A stretch of DNA of 64,000 nt from Nocardioides deserti. Lineage in GTDB: Bacteria; Actinomycetota; Actinomycetes; Propionibacteriales; Nocardioidaceae. The stretch lies in contig NZ_JACMYC010000006.1 of the NCBI RefSeq assembly GCF_014266025.1, positions 124,001 to 188,000 on the forward strand. Direction: 5' to 3'. Made by a program: the position numbers and the translations under genes. The notes under the pieces were generated by a model. It had not been told where the DNA came from. It searched no databases and was given only the letters and a program-made list of their open reading frames with translations. Shown one piece after another: positions 16,770 to 25,239 of this stretch (position 1 is the first letter of the stretch; every line of letters starts with the position of its first letter).

Positions 16770-18536
16770 GTGATCCACCTCCCCCTCGAGAACCCCGGCA
16801 CCGCCGACGCCCGCTCACCGGGGAGGTTCCTGTGGTGGATGGCGCGTGGGCAGTGGCGCACGCTCGCCGCCGGGGCTGCGTTCGGGATCGTGTGGATGGG
16901 CAGCCAGGCGGTGATGCCGGCGATCATCGGGCGGGCGATCGACGAGGGCGTCGCCGACCGCGACGGCCGCACCCTCGGGTGGCTCGCCGGGCTCCTGCTG
17001 GCCGTCGGCCTGCTGCAGGCGGCGAGCGGGATCATGCGGCACCGGTTCGCGGTCACGAACTGGCTCGTCGCGGCGTACCGCACCGTCCAGCTCGTCGGCC
17101 GGCAGGCGGTCCACCTCGGCGGCACGCTGCCGCGCAAGGTCTCCGGCGGCGAGGTCGTCGCCATCGGCACCACCGACCTCTCCCACCTCGGCCAGGTCAT
17201 GGACGTCTCCGCCCGGTTCGCCGGCGCGGTCGTGTCCTTCGTGCTCGTGGCCGTGATCCTGCTGCAGACCTCGACGACGCTGGGGCTGGTCGTGCTCATC
17301 GGCGTCCCCGCGCTGATGCTGCTCGTCGGGCCGCTGCTCCGGCCCCTGCAGCGGCGCGCGCACCGCCAGCGCGAGCTGATGAGCCACCTCTCCAACACCG
17401 CGACCGACATCGTCTCCGGCCTGCGGGTGCTGCGCGGGATCGGCGGCGAGCAGGTCTTCCACGACCGCTACCGCCGCGAGTCGCAGACCACCCGCCGCGC
17501 CGGCGTCCAGGTCGCGAAGCTGCAGTCGGTCCTCGACGCGCTGCAGGTGTTCCTGCCCGGTGTGTTCGTCGTGCTGGTCGTCTGGCTCGGCGCGCGGTAC
17601 GCCGTGCAGGGCACGATCACGCCCGGCGAGCTGGTCGCCTTCTACGGCTACTCCGCGTTCCTGATGATCCCGCTGCGGACCGCCACGGAGTACGCCAACA
17701 AGTTCATCCGCGCCCGCGTCGCCGCCGGCCGCGTCGTCCGCGTCCTGGCGCTCACCCCCGACCACCTCGACCCGGTCGCGCCGCTCCCCTCGCCGCCGGT
17801 CGGCTCGGAGCTGGTCGACCTGCGCAGCGGCCTGCGCGTGCGGCCCGGCTCGATGGTCGCGCTGGTCAGCGAGCAGCCCCACGAGACCGCCGAGCTCGCC
17901 GACCGGCTCGGCCTGTGCGCACCCGAGGTCGACGACCAGGTGCTCCTCGGCGGCGTGCCGCTGTCGGGTCTCACCCGGGCGGAGGTACGCCGCCGGGTGG
18001 TCGTCTCCGACACCGGCTCCATGCTGTTCTCCGGCCGCCTCGGCGACCGGCTCGACGTCTCCGGCGACGGCCGCTCGGTCGACCGCGCCCTGCGCACCGC
18101 CTCCGCCGACGACATCCTCGCGGCGCTCCCCGACGGGTTGGACACCCTCGTCGCCGAGCGCGGCCGCAGCTTCTCCGGCGGCCAGCGCCAGCGGCTCGTC
18201 CTGGCCCGGGCGCTCGTCGCGGAGCCGGAGGTGCTCGTGCTGGTCGAGCCGACCTCGGCCGTCGACGCCCACACCGAGGCGCGGATCGCCGCCCGGCTGC
18301 GCGAGCACCGAGCCGGCCGGACCACGGTCGTCACGACGTCCAGCCCGCTGCTGCTCGACGCCGTCGACGAGGTCGCGCTCGTCCGCGACGGCGTCGTGGT
18401 CGCCACCGGCCGCCACGTCGACCTGCTCGCCGGCGACGCGGCGTACCGCCGGGTCGTCACGCGCGAGACCGACCCCGAGCCGCTCGCCGACTCACCTGCC
18501 GACCTGCCCGCCGAGACCGTGGAGGCGGCCCGATGA
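16770..18536 (+). CDS. ABC exporter half-transporter with degenerate Walker A and B
   Basis: A 588-residue fusion of a six-helix type-1 exporter domain (residues about 20-300) with a nucleotide-binding domain. The signature loop is canonical (SFSGGQRQR, about residues 467-475). The Walker A loop is gone: at 366-376 the sequence reads VSEQPHETAEL instead of GxxGxGKST. In Walker B the metal-binding Asp is Val492 (VLVLVEPTS), although Glu493 remains. It therefore cannot hydrolyse ATP at its own site but can donate the signature to its partner. GTG start with a TAACGT box 6 bases upstream. Its stop overlaps the next gene's ATG, so the two make one heterodimer. Confidence 0.93.
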   Translation: MIHLPLENPGTADARSPGRFLWWMARGQWRTLAAGAAFGIVWMGSQAVMPAIIGRAIDEGVADRDGRTLGWLAGLLLAVGLLQAASGIMRHRFAVTNWLVAAYRTVQLVGRQAVHLGGTLPRKVSGGEVVAIGTTDLSHLGQVMDVSARFAGAVVSFVLVAVILLQTSTTLGLVVLIGVPALMLLVGPLLRPLQRRAHRQRELMSHLSNTATDIVSGLRVLRGIGGEQVFHDRYRRESQTTRRAGVQVAKLQSVLDALQVFLPGVFVVLVVWLGARYAVQGTITPGELVAFYGYSAFLMIPLRTATEYANKFIRARVAAGRVVRVLALTPDHLDPVAPLPSPPVGSELVDLRSGLRVRPGSMVALVSEQPHETAELADRLGLCAPEVDDQVLLGGVPLSGLTRAEVRRRVVVSDTGSMLFSGRLGDRLDVSGDGRSVDRALRTASADDILAALPDGLDTLVAERGRSFSGGQRQRLVLARALVAEPEVLVLVEPTSAVDAHTEARIAARLREHRAGRTTVVTTSSPLLLDAVDEVALVRDGVVVATGRHVDLLAGDAAYRRVVTRETDPEPLADSPADLPAETVEAAR

Positions 18537-20281
18537 GCACCACCGCCCTGCCCGTCGCCGGGACCCGCTCGGTGCGGCGGTACGCGGGCCGCCTGGTCCG
18601 CAAGCACCCGCGGATGGTCTGGGGCGCGCTGCTGCTGCACGTGCTCGCCGCCGTCGCCGCGCTCGCCGCGCCCCGCCTGCTGGGTGACCTCGTCGAGGCC
18701 GTCGAGCAGGGCACGACCACCGACCACGTCGACCGGATCATGCTGCTGCTGGCCGGCTTCGTGGTGCTGCAGGCCGTGCTCACCCGGTACGCCCGCTACA
18801 TCAGCCAGGTGCTCGCCGAGAAGGTCCTCGCCGACCTGCGCGAGGACTTCGTCGGCAACGCGCTCGCACTGCCGCTCGGCACCGTCGAGGAGGCCGGCTC
18901 CGGCGACCTGCTGACCCGCACCAGCCGCGACGTGGACCAGCTCGGCTGGTCGGTGCGGATGGCGCTGCCGGAGTGGACGATCGCCGTCATCACCGCGGTG
19001 GTCACCTTCCTCGCAGCGGTGAGCGTCGGCTGGTGGGTCATCCTGCCGTGCCTGCTCGGCGTCCCGCCGCTCGTTGTCGGCCTGCGGTGGTACCTCGCCC
19101 GCGCCAAGGACGGCTACCTGCGCGAGTCCGCGACGTACTCCCAGATCAACGCCACCCTCACCGAGACCGTCCACGGCGCCCGCACCGTCGAGGCGCTCGG
19201 GATCGGCGACGAGCGGGTCCGCGCGATCGACGACGACATCGCCGACTCGTTCGCGGCCGAGCGCTACACGCTGCGGCTGCGCACGGTCTTCTTCCCGAGC
19301 ATGGAGATCAGCTACCTGCTGCCGACCGTCGGCACGCTGCTGCTCGGCGGGTGGCTCTACCTGCGCGGCGAGGTCTCCCTCGGCGACGTCACCGCCGCCA
19401 CCCTCTACGTCCAGATGCTCATCGACCCCGTCGACCGGATCGTGTCGATCCTCGACGAGCTGCAGATGGGCGCCGCCTCGCTCGCCCGCCTGCTCGGCAT
19501 CGCCGACGTCCCCGACGACCGCACCGCGACCGACCGGGTGCCGGACGGCGAGGAGCTCGCGGCCGAGGACGTCCGGTTCTCGTACGCCGCCGGGCGCGAC
19601 GTCCTCCACGGCGTCGACCTCCGGGTCGGCGTCGGCGAGCGGATCGCCATGGTCGGCCCGTCGGGCGCCGGCAAGTCCACCCTGGGCCGGCTGCTCGCGG
19701 GCATCCACCCGCCGCGCACCGGCTCGGTCACCGTCGGCGGCGTCGGGCTCACCGAGCTGCCGCTGGACGACCTGCGCGGCCACGTCGCCCTGGTGACCCA
19801 GGAGCACCACGTCTTCGTCGGCACCCTGCGCGAGAACCTCGCCCTCGCCGCCAAGCCCGGCGCCGGTGAGGACGACGTGCGCTCCGCCCTGGCCGCCGTC
19901 GACGCCCTCGAGTGGGTCGACGCCCTGCCCGAGGGCCTCGACACCGTCGTCGGCTCCGGCGGCCGCACCCTCACCGACGCCCAGGCCCAGCAGGTAGCCC
20001 TCGCCCGCCTCGTGCTTGCGGACCCGCACACGCTGGTCCTCGACGAGGCGACCTCGCTCATCGACCCGCGCGCGGCACGCCACCTCGAGCGCTCGCTCGC
20101 CGCCGTCCTCGAGGGCCGCACGGTCATCGCGATCGCCCACCGCCTCTTCTCCGCCCACGACGCCGACCGCGTCGCCGTCGTCGAGGACGGCCGCATCGCC
20201 GAGCTCGGCTCCCACGACGAGCTCGTCGCCGCCGGCGGCTCCTACGCCGCCCTCTGGGAGTCCTGGAACGGCCGCTCCTGA
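18533..20281 (+). CDS. ABC exporter half-transporter with degenerate signature loop
   Basis: A 582-residue partner of the preceding gene, with an N-terminal six-helix exporter domain and a nucleotide-binding domain. Walker A is intact (GPSGAGKST, K381), Walker B is intact (LVLDEATS, D504/E505) and an H-loop His is present (AIAHR). The signature loop reads LTDAQAQQ (about 480-487) in place of LSGGQ. Together with the first subunit this leaves one composite ATP site fully consensus and the other fully degenerate. Substrate unknown; lipids, peptides or drugs are usual for the family. Confidence 0.93.
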   Translation: MSTTALPVAGTRSVRRYAGRLVRKHPRMVWGALLLHVLAAVAALAAPRLLGDLVEAVEQGTTTDHVDRIMLLLAGFVVLQAVLTRYARYISQVLAEKVLADLREDFVGNALALPLGTVEEAGSGDLLTRTSRDVDQLGWSVRMALPEWTIAVITAVVTFLAAVSVGWWVILPCLLGVPPLVVGLRWYLARAKDGYLRESATYSQINATLTETVHGARTVEALGIGDERVRAIDDDIADSFAAERYTLRLRTVFFPSMEISYLLPTVGTLLLGGWLYLRGEVSLGDVTAATLYVQMLIDPVDRIVSILDELQMGAASLARLLGIADVPDDRTATDRVPDGEELAAEDVRFSYAAGRDVLHGVDLRVGVGERIAMVGPSGAGKSTLGRLLAGIHPPRTGSVTVGGVGLTELPLDDLRGHVALVTQEHHVFVGTLRENLALAAKPGAGEDDVRSALAAVDALEWVDALPEGLDTVVGSGGRTLTDAQAQQVALARLVLADPHTLVLDEATSLIDPRAARHLERSLAAVLEGRTVIAIAHRLFSAHDADRVAVVEDGRIAELGSHDELVAAGGSYAALWESWNGRS

Positions 20282-20317
20282 CCTGGCGGGGGGCGTCGGT
20301 CGGCGGGCCGGCGCTCG

Positions 20318-20989
20318 TCAGACGCCGTGGATGCGGATGCCGGAGTGGGTCTTGTACTTGCGGTTGATGGAGATCAGGACCGCGGTGAGGGGCTCGAGCT
20401 GGCGCGCGAGGCGGAGCTTGCCGGCGTCGATGCCGGGGCGGCCGGTGACGGAGGCGGCCAGCTCCATGACCGGCTCCTTCGCGTCGGTCTTGTCGCCGAC
20501 GACGAGGATGTCCTCGCCGTCGAGGAACTCGTCCTCGCCCCACAGCGTCACGGCGGAGACGTGGTGGAAGGCGCCGACGACGGTGGCCTCGGGCTGGAGC
20601 CGCTGCGCGGACTCCGCCGCGGAGCCCTCGCCGCCGTCGATGACCAGCCCGTGCGCGCCGCGCTTGTCGAAGGCGAGCGGGTTGACGCAGGAGATGACGA
20701 CCTTGCCGGCCAGCGGCAGCGAGGCGACCAGCTCGTCGTGGCCGTCGTACGGCACCGCGAGCAGCACCAGGTCCGCCTCGGCGCACGCGTCGGCGTTCGC
20801 GGCGCCGGTGACCGTGCCGGCACCCTCGACGCCGGCGAGCCGCTCGGTGACCTCGCCCGCGGTGGCCTCGGCCTTCTCCGCAGCGCGCGAGCCGAGCACG
20901 ACCGTGTGGCCGCCGCGGGCGAACCGGTAGCCTAGGCCCTTGCCCTGCGGGCCGGTGCCCCCGATCACGGCGATGCGGTACGACGTCAC
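20318..20989 (-). CDS. fno: F420H2:NADP+ oxidoreductase (NADPH-dependent F420 reductase)
   Basis: A 223-residue Rossmann protein that passes hydride between NADPH and coenzyme F420. The N-terminal IGGTGPQGKGLGYRFARGGH is the family's NADP loop, and GSRAAEKA follows at strand 2, where S/R select NADP. The motif CVNPLAF and the FHHVSA segment match F420-binding regions in this family. The GTG start has a good ribosome site (AGGGAG, 7 bases upstream). F420 use is consistent with fbiC at 27 kb and LLM oxidoreductases at 23 and 36 kb. It converges with the ABC exporter. Confidence 0.88.
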   Translation of the reverse strand: MTSYRIAVIGGTGPQGKGLGYRFARGGHTVVLGSRAAEKAEATAGEVTERLAGVEGAGTVTGAANADACAEADLVLLAVPYDGHDELVASLPLAGKVVISCVNPLAFDKRGAHGLVIDGGEGSAAESAQRLQPEATVVGAFHHVSAVTLWGEDEFLDGEDILVVGDKTDAKEPVMELAASVTGRPGIDAGKLRLARQLEPLTAVLISINRKYKTHSGIRIHGV

Positions 20990-21108
20990 GCTGCTGCTCC
21001 CTCTGCTCGCGGATGGTGCGGACCACGATCGTCCCACCGGGCCGCGCGTGACCCGGGCGGGGTCCCGCCCGTTGGTACCCTGCCGGGCGACGTGACGGGG
21101 GCAGGCTG

Positions 21109-23193
21109 ATGGCGCGAGCGCTGCGCGGGGACATCCAGGGGCTGCGGGCACTCGCGGTCCTGGTCGTCATCGTCAGCCACGCCGGCGTCACCTGGCTGCC
21201 GGGCGGGTACGTCGGTGTCGACGTCTTCTTCGTGATCTCCGGCTACCTCATCGCCGGGCTGCTCTACCGCGAGGTCGAGCGCGACGGCCGGTTCTCGCTG
21301 CTGGGCTTCTGGTCGCGACGCGCCCGCCGGATCCTCCCGGCGGCGACGGTCGTGACGGCGGTGACCGTGCTGACCGCGCTGGCGTGGTTCAGCCTGCTCG
21401 ACGCCCGCCAGGTCGTGGAGGACGCGCTGTGGTCCGCGTTCTTCGCCGCCAACATCCACTTCGCGCGCCAGGACGTCGACTACTTCGCCTCCGACCTGGG
21501 CGTCTCGCCGCTGCAGCACTACTGGTCGCTCGCCGTCGAGGAGCAGTTCTACGTCGCGTGGCCGCTGCTGCTCCTGCTGGTGCTCGCCGTCTGGCGGCTG
21601 GTGCGCCGCGGATCGGGCGGGCTGCCCCGCGGGGCCGTGCTCGGCACGCTGCTGGTGGTGACCGGCGCGTCGTTCGCCTGGTCGGTGCTGCACAGCGCCG
21701 AGCAGCCGGGGGCGGCGTACTTCTCGACCCTGACCCGGGCCTGGGAGCTCGGGCTCGGCGCGATCGTCGCGCTCGTCCCGGCCACCGCGCTGCGCAGGCT
21801 GGGCCGCGTCCCGGCGACGCTGCTCGCCGCCCTCGGCCTCGCCATGGTGGCCGGGGCCTGCGTCGTGCTCGACGACGGCACGGCCTTCCCGGGGTACGCC
21901 GCCGCGCTGCCCGTCGTCGGCAGCGGGCTCGTCCTGCTGGCCGGCGCGGGGGCGGCCCGCCCGCTGACCGACGTCGTGCTCGCGTGGCGGCCGGTGCGCG
22001 TGGTCGGCGACTGGTCGTACTCGCTCTACCTGTGGCACTGGCCGGCCCTCGTGCTGCCCGCCGGCCTGCTCGGCCGGTCGCTCGAGGCCTGGGAGGCCGC
22101 GGCGGCCGTGCTCGTGACATTCGTGCTGTCGGCCGTCACCTACACCTACGTCGAGCTGCCGTTCCGGCAGGGCCGGCCCGCGCTCGCGCTGGGCGTGCCC
22201 CGCGCGATCGTGCTCTACCCGGCGAGCTTCGCGCTCGTCGCCGCCACCTGCGCGGGCACGTGGTGGTGGACCGGCGAGCGCGCGGACGCCGGCGACAACC
22301 CGGCGATCACCGCCGACGGGCTCACCCACGACGACCCCGACGGCACGGTCGCGCTCGTGCGCGCCTCGGTCGACGCCGCCCGCGAGCGGCGGGCCGTCCC
22401 GAGCGACCTCGACCCCGACCTGCTCGACCTGCGCGCGTCCGTCGCCGACGTCGGCGCCTGCGACTACAGCACCGACGTGCGCCGGCTCTGCCCGCGCGGC
22501 GACACCGAGGCCGACCGCACGGTCGTGGTCACCGGCGACTCGCACGCCCGCGCCTGGATCCCCGCGTTCGACCGGATCGCCGACGAGGGCGGTTGGACGG
22601 CGTACTACCTCGTCAAGCCGCAGTGCACCGCCGCCCACGTCGTCCCCGCACCGGTCGACCAGGACCGCCCGTTCACCGAGTGCACCGTCTTCCACGACTG
22701 GGTCGCCGATCAAGTCGCGTCGCTGGAGCCCGACCTCGTCGTGGTCACGTCCTCCCCGCCGGTCAACGGGATCTACGACGGGGACCGGCGCTACGAGGCG
22801 ATCGACCGGGTCACCCCGCTGCTCGCGCAGGGGTACGACGACCTGTTCTCCGACCTGCGCCGGGCCGCGGACCGGGTGGTGCTGCTGCGGGACGTGCCCA
22901 AGTCGTCGTACGACCCCGGCACCTGCCTGACCACCGGCTCGCCCAGCCTCGGCGACTGCACCTTCCAGCCCGTCGAGCGTTCCCGCAGGCTCGGCGACGT
23001 GGCGGTCACGTCGGCGCGACTGGCGGGCGCGGAGGTCGTCGACCCGACGCCGTGGCTGTGCTACCAGGACCTCTGCCCGGTGGTCGTCGGCGGCACGCTG
23101 ACCTACCGCGACACCGACCACCTGACCACGGAGTACGCCGCGTCCCTGGCCGGCGCGCTCGGCCGTGCGCTGCACATGCTCGACCGACGGTGA
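21109..23193 (+). CDS. acyltransferase (AT3/OafA-type) with C-terminal SGNH domain
   Basis: A 694-residue membrane protein that transfers acyl groups to a cell-surface glycan or similar acceptor. It begins GDIQGLRALAVLVVIVSHAG and contains GGYVGVDVFFVISGYL and FWSRRARRILPA, all AT3 hallmarks, with about ten membrane helices. The extracytoplasmic C-terminal third is an SGNH/GDSL-type domain with GDSHARAW (nucleophile block) and DTDHLT (D-x-x-H block). This two-domain layout is like OafA/OatA. A 16-bp palindrome (21054-21071) and a TACCCT box lie upstream; no operon partner. Confidence 0.92.
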   Translation: MARALRGDIQGLRALAVLVVIVSHAGVTWLPGGYVGVDVFFVISGYLIAGLLYREVERDGRFSLLGFWSRRARRILPAATVVTAVTVLTALAWFSLLDARQVVEDALWSAFFAANIHFARQDVDYFASDLGVSPLQHYWSLAVEEQFYVAWPLLLLLVLAVWRLVRRGSGGLPRGAVLGTLLVVTGASFAWSVLHSAEQPGAAYFSTLTRAWELGLGAIVALVPATALRRLGRVPATLLAALGLAMVAGACVVLDDGTAFPGYAAALPVVGSGLVLLAGAGAARPLTDVVLAWRPVRVVGDWSYSLYLWHWPALVLPAGLLGRSLEAWEAAAAVLVTFVLSAVTYTYVELPFRQGRPALALGVPRAIVLYPASFALVAATCAGTWWWTGERADAGDNPAITADGLTHDDPDGTVALVRASVDAARERRAVPSDLDPDLLDLRASVADVGACDYSTDVRRLCPRGDTEADRTVVVTGDSHARAWIPAFDRIADEGGWTAYYLVKPQCTAAHVVPAPVDQDRPFTECTVFHDWVADQVASLEPDLVVVTSSPPVNGIYDGDRRYEAIDRVTPLLAQGYDDLFSDLRRAADRVVLLRDVPKSSYDPGTCLTTGSPSLGDCTFQPVERSRRLGDVAVTSARLAGAEVVDPTPWLCYQDLCPVVVGGTLTYRDTDHLTTEYAASLAGALGRALHMLDRR

Positions 23194-23241
23194 GCACCCC
23201 CACCTTGTGACGGTGACAGCACCGGTGTCAGGGTGAGCGGC

Positions 23242-24279
23242 ATGAAGCTCTCGATGCCGCTGATGTACGACGGGAACCCGCGCCAGGCCGCCGACCAGGT
23301 CGTCGCGCTCGAGAAGGCCGGCCTCGACACGGTGTGGGTGGCCGAGGCGTACGGCTTCGACTCCCCCACGCTGATGGGCTACCTCGCCGCGAAGACCGAG
23401 ACCCTCGAGATCGGTGCGGCGATCCTCAACGTCTTCTCCCGCACCCCCGGCGCGCTGCTGCAGACCGCGGCCGGCCTCGACAACGTCTCCGGCGGCCGCG
23501 CGGTCATCGGGCTGGGAGCGTCCGGCCCGCAGGTGATCGAGGGCTTCCACGGCCTGCCGTACGACAAGCCGCTCGGCCGCACCCGTGAGGTCATCAAGAT
23601 CCTGCGCCAGGGCCTGCGCCGCGAGCCGCTGCAGCACGAGGGCAAGGTCTTCACCCTCCCACTGCCGGCCGACCAGGGCCTCGGCCTCGGCAAGCCGCTG
23701 AAGCTGCTCACCCGCCCCGAGCGCCCGGCCGTCCCGCTGTGGGTGGCCTCGCTCGGCGACGCCAACGTCGCGATGACCGCCGAGGTCGCCGACGGCTGGA
23801 TCCCCCACCTCTTCCTGCCCGAGAAGGCGAACGACGTCTGGGGCGCCGCCCTCGCCAAGGGCACCGCCAAGCGCTCCGCCGACCTCGGCCCGCTCGAGGT
23901 CACCGCCGGCGGCATGGTCGCGATCGGCGAGGGCGAGGACACCAAGGCGCTCCTCGACTTCGCCCGCCCGATCTACGCCCTCTACGTCGGCGGCATGGGC
24001 GCCCGCGGCAAGAACTTCTACAACGACCTCGCCTGCCAGTATGGCTACGAGGCCGAGGCCAAGCAGATCCAGGACCTCTACCTCGACGGCAAGAAGAAGG
24101 AGGCGGAGGCGCTCGTGCCGCTCGAGTGGCTCGAGGCCGGCAACTTCGTCGGGCCGGAGTCCTACGTCAAGGAGCGGATCGCCGCCTTCGCCGAGGCCGG
24201 CGTCACCAACCTCCAGGTCACCCCGGTCAGCCCCGACCCTGCCGCCACGATCTCCCAGCTCAAGGAGTGGGTCTCCTGA
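23242..24279 (+). CDS. LLM-class F420-dependent oxidoreductase
   Basis: A 345-residue luciferase-like TIM-barrel protein of the F420-using group. It starts MKLSMPLMYDGNPRQAADQVVALEKAGLDTVWVAEAYG, with the substrate-side SPTLMGYLAAKTETLEIGAAI and the conserved VIGLGASGPQVIEGFHG typical of the family. Substrate unknown. The ATG at 23242 is chosen because a CAGGGT box ends 7 bases before it; a GTG at 23233 is also in frame. It ends just before a cluster of hairpins, opposite the MerR gene. Confidence 0.88.
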   Translation: MKLSMPLMYDGNPRQAADQVVALEKAGLDTVWVAEAYGFDSPTLMGYLAAKTETLEIGAAILNVFSRTPGALLQTAAGLDNVSGGRAVIGLGASGPQVIEGFHGLPYDKPLGRTREVIKILRQGLRREPLQHEGKVFTLPLPADQGLGLGKPLKLLTRPERPAVPLWVASLGDANVAMTAEVADGWIPHLFLPEKANDVWGAALAKGTAKRSADLGPLEVTAGGMVAIGEGEDTKALLDFARPIYALYVGGMGARGKNFYNDLACQYGYEAEAKQIQDLYLDGKKKEAEALVPLEWLEAGNFVGPESYVKERIAAFAEAGVTNLQVTPVSPDPAATISQLKEWVS

Positions 24280-24306
24280 CCCGCGCCTGACCCGGCGGCT
24301 GTGAGG

Positions 24307-24388
24307 TTCATCGGGGCGCCGATGAAGCTGTCGGTGGGACGCCGAAGTTTCATCGGCCCACCGACAGGTTCATCGGGTGGCCGATGAA
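24307..24388. repeat. triple hairpin element between convergent genes
   Basis: Three stems in 82 bases: TTCATCGG-4 nt-CCGATGAA (24307-24326), CTGTCGGTGGG-18 nt-CCCACCGACAG (24328-24367) and TTCATCGG-4 nt-CCGATGAA (24369-24388). A further TTCATCGG lies in the long loop of the middle stem. It sits between the LLM gene and the convergent MerR gene and could stop transcription from both sides. Confidence 0.85.
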
Positions 24389-24423
24389 GTTCCGGGCAGC
24401 CCGGGCAAACTTCAGCCCGCAGA

Positions 24424-25143
24424 TCAGTCCCGGGCGAGCGAGCGCGCGATGACGGCGTTGGCGGCACGCTGGAAGCCGGTGACGACGGCCTCGAGGGTGA
24501 GCCGGCGCAGGCGGGAGACGGTCTGCTCGAGCCGCTCGGCGTCCTCGGCCGTCTGCGCCTCGCGGCGGTAGGGGCGCAGCACCTGCTCGCGCAGGATCTC
24601 GGTCAGCTCCTCGGCCAGGGCGTCCATGTGCCGGCTGATCGCCTCGCTCGCGGCCTCCATGCTGCCCGCGGGGATGTCGACGTCGAGCAGCTCGACGCCG
24701 ACCGAGAGGTTCGGCAGGGCGACGTACCTTGAGCCGTCCCGCTCCACCGAGCCGAGGGTGACCAGCAGCTCGAGGTCGCGGTCGGAGAGGCGGCGGCCGA
24801 CCACCTCCTCCAGCTGCTTGCGGGTCAGCCGCTCGCGGGGCCGGGAGGACCAGGAGGTGAGCATCGCCCGCTGCAGCGCGAGGTCCTCGACGGTGGCCGA
24901 CGCGGGCAGCCCTGCCAGCACCCGCTCGATCGCCTGCAGCGTGAAGCCGTGGTCCTGCAGGGCGCGGACCAGCTCGAGCCGCGCGCGGTGCTCGTCGCCG
25001 TAGTACGCCACCCGTCCGCGGCGCTCCGGCGGCGGCAGCAGGCCGAGGCTGGCGTAGTACCGCGTGGTGCGGACCGTCAGCCCGACGGCGGCCGCCAGCT
25101 CGTCGACGGTCAGGGACGCGGCCGAGGACGGGGAGGGGGACAC
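24424..25143 (-). CDS. MerR-family transcriptional regulator
   Basis: A 239-residue regulator. The winged helix-turn-helix is at residues about 12-78 (VDELAAAVGLTVRTTRYYASLGLLPPPERRG, then YYGDEHRARLELVRALQDHGF), followed by a long helical effector or dimerisation part without the metal-binding Cys of MerR/CueR. The GTG at 25143 is used because a TAGGGT box ends 7 bases before it. It is divergent from the acyl-CoA dehydrogenase and probably controls it and itself through the palindrome at 25167-25183; the ligand may be an acyl-CoA or related compound. Confidence 0.86.
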   Translation of the reverse strand: MSPSPSSAASLTVDELAAAVGLTVRTTRYYASLGLLPPPERRGRVAYYGDEHRARLELVRALQDHGFTLQAIERVLAGLPASATVEDLALQRAMLTSWSSRPRERLTRKQLEEVVGRRLSDRDLELLVTLGSVERDGSRYVALPNLSVGVELLDVDIPAGSMEAASEAISRHMDALAEELTEILREQVLRPYRREAQTAEDAERLEQTVSRLRRLTLEAVVTGFQRAANAVIARSLARD

Positions 25144-25166
25144 GACCGGCACCCTACCTTGCCCGA

Positions 25167-25183
25167 TGACAGTTCTGCTGTCA
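25167..25183. promoter_or_regulatory. candidate MerR operator between divergent genes
   Basis: Perfect inverted repeat TGACAG-5 nt-CTGTCA. A further half-site TGACA follows at 25193-25197. Symmetry and position between merR and the acyl-CoA dehydrogenase suggest a shared operator. Confidence 0.5.
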
Positions 25184-25239
25184 CAGTTGCGCTGACACCA
25201 CGACGTACCGTCGACCACACCACCCGTCGGAGGAACCAC

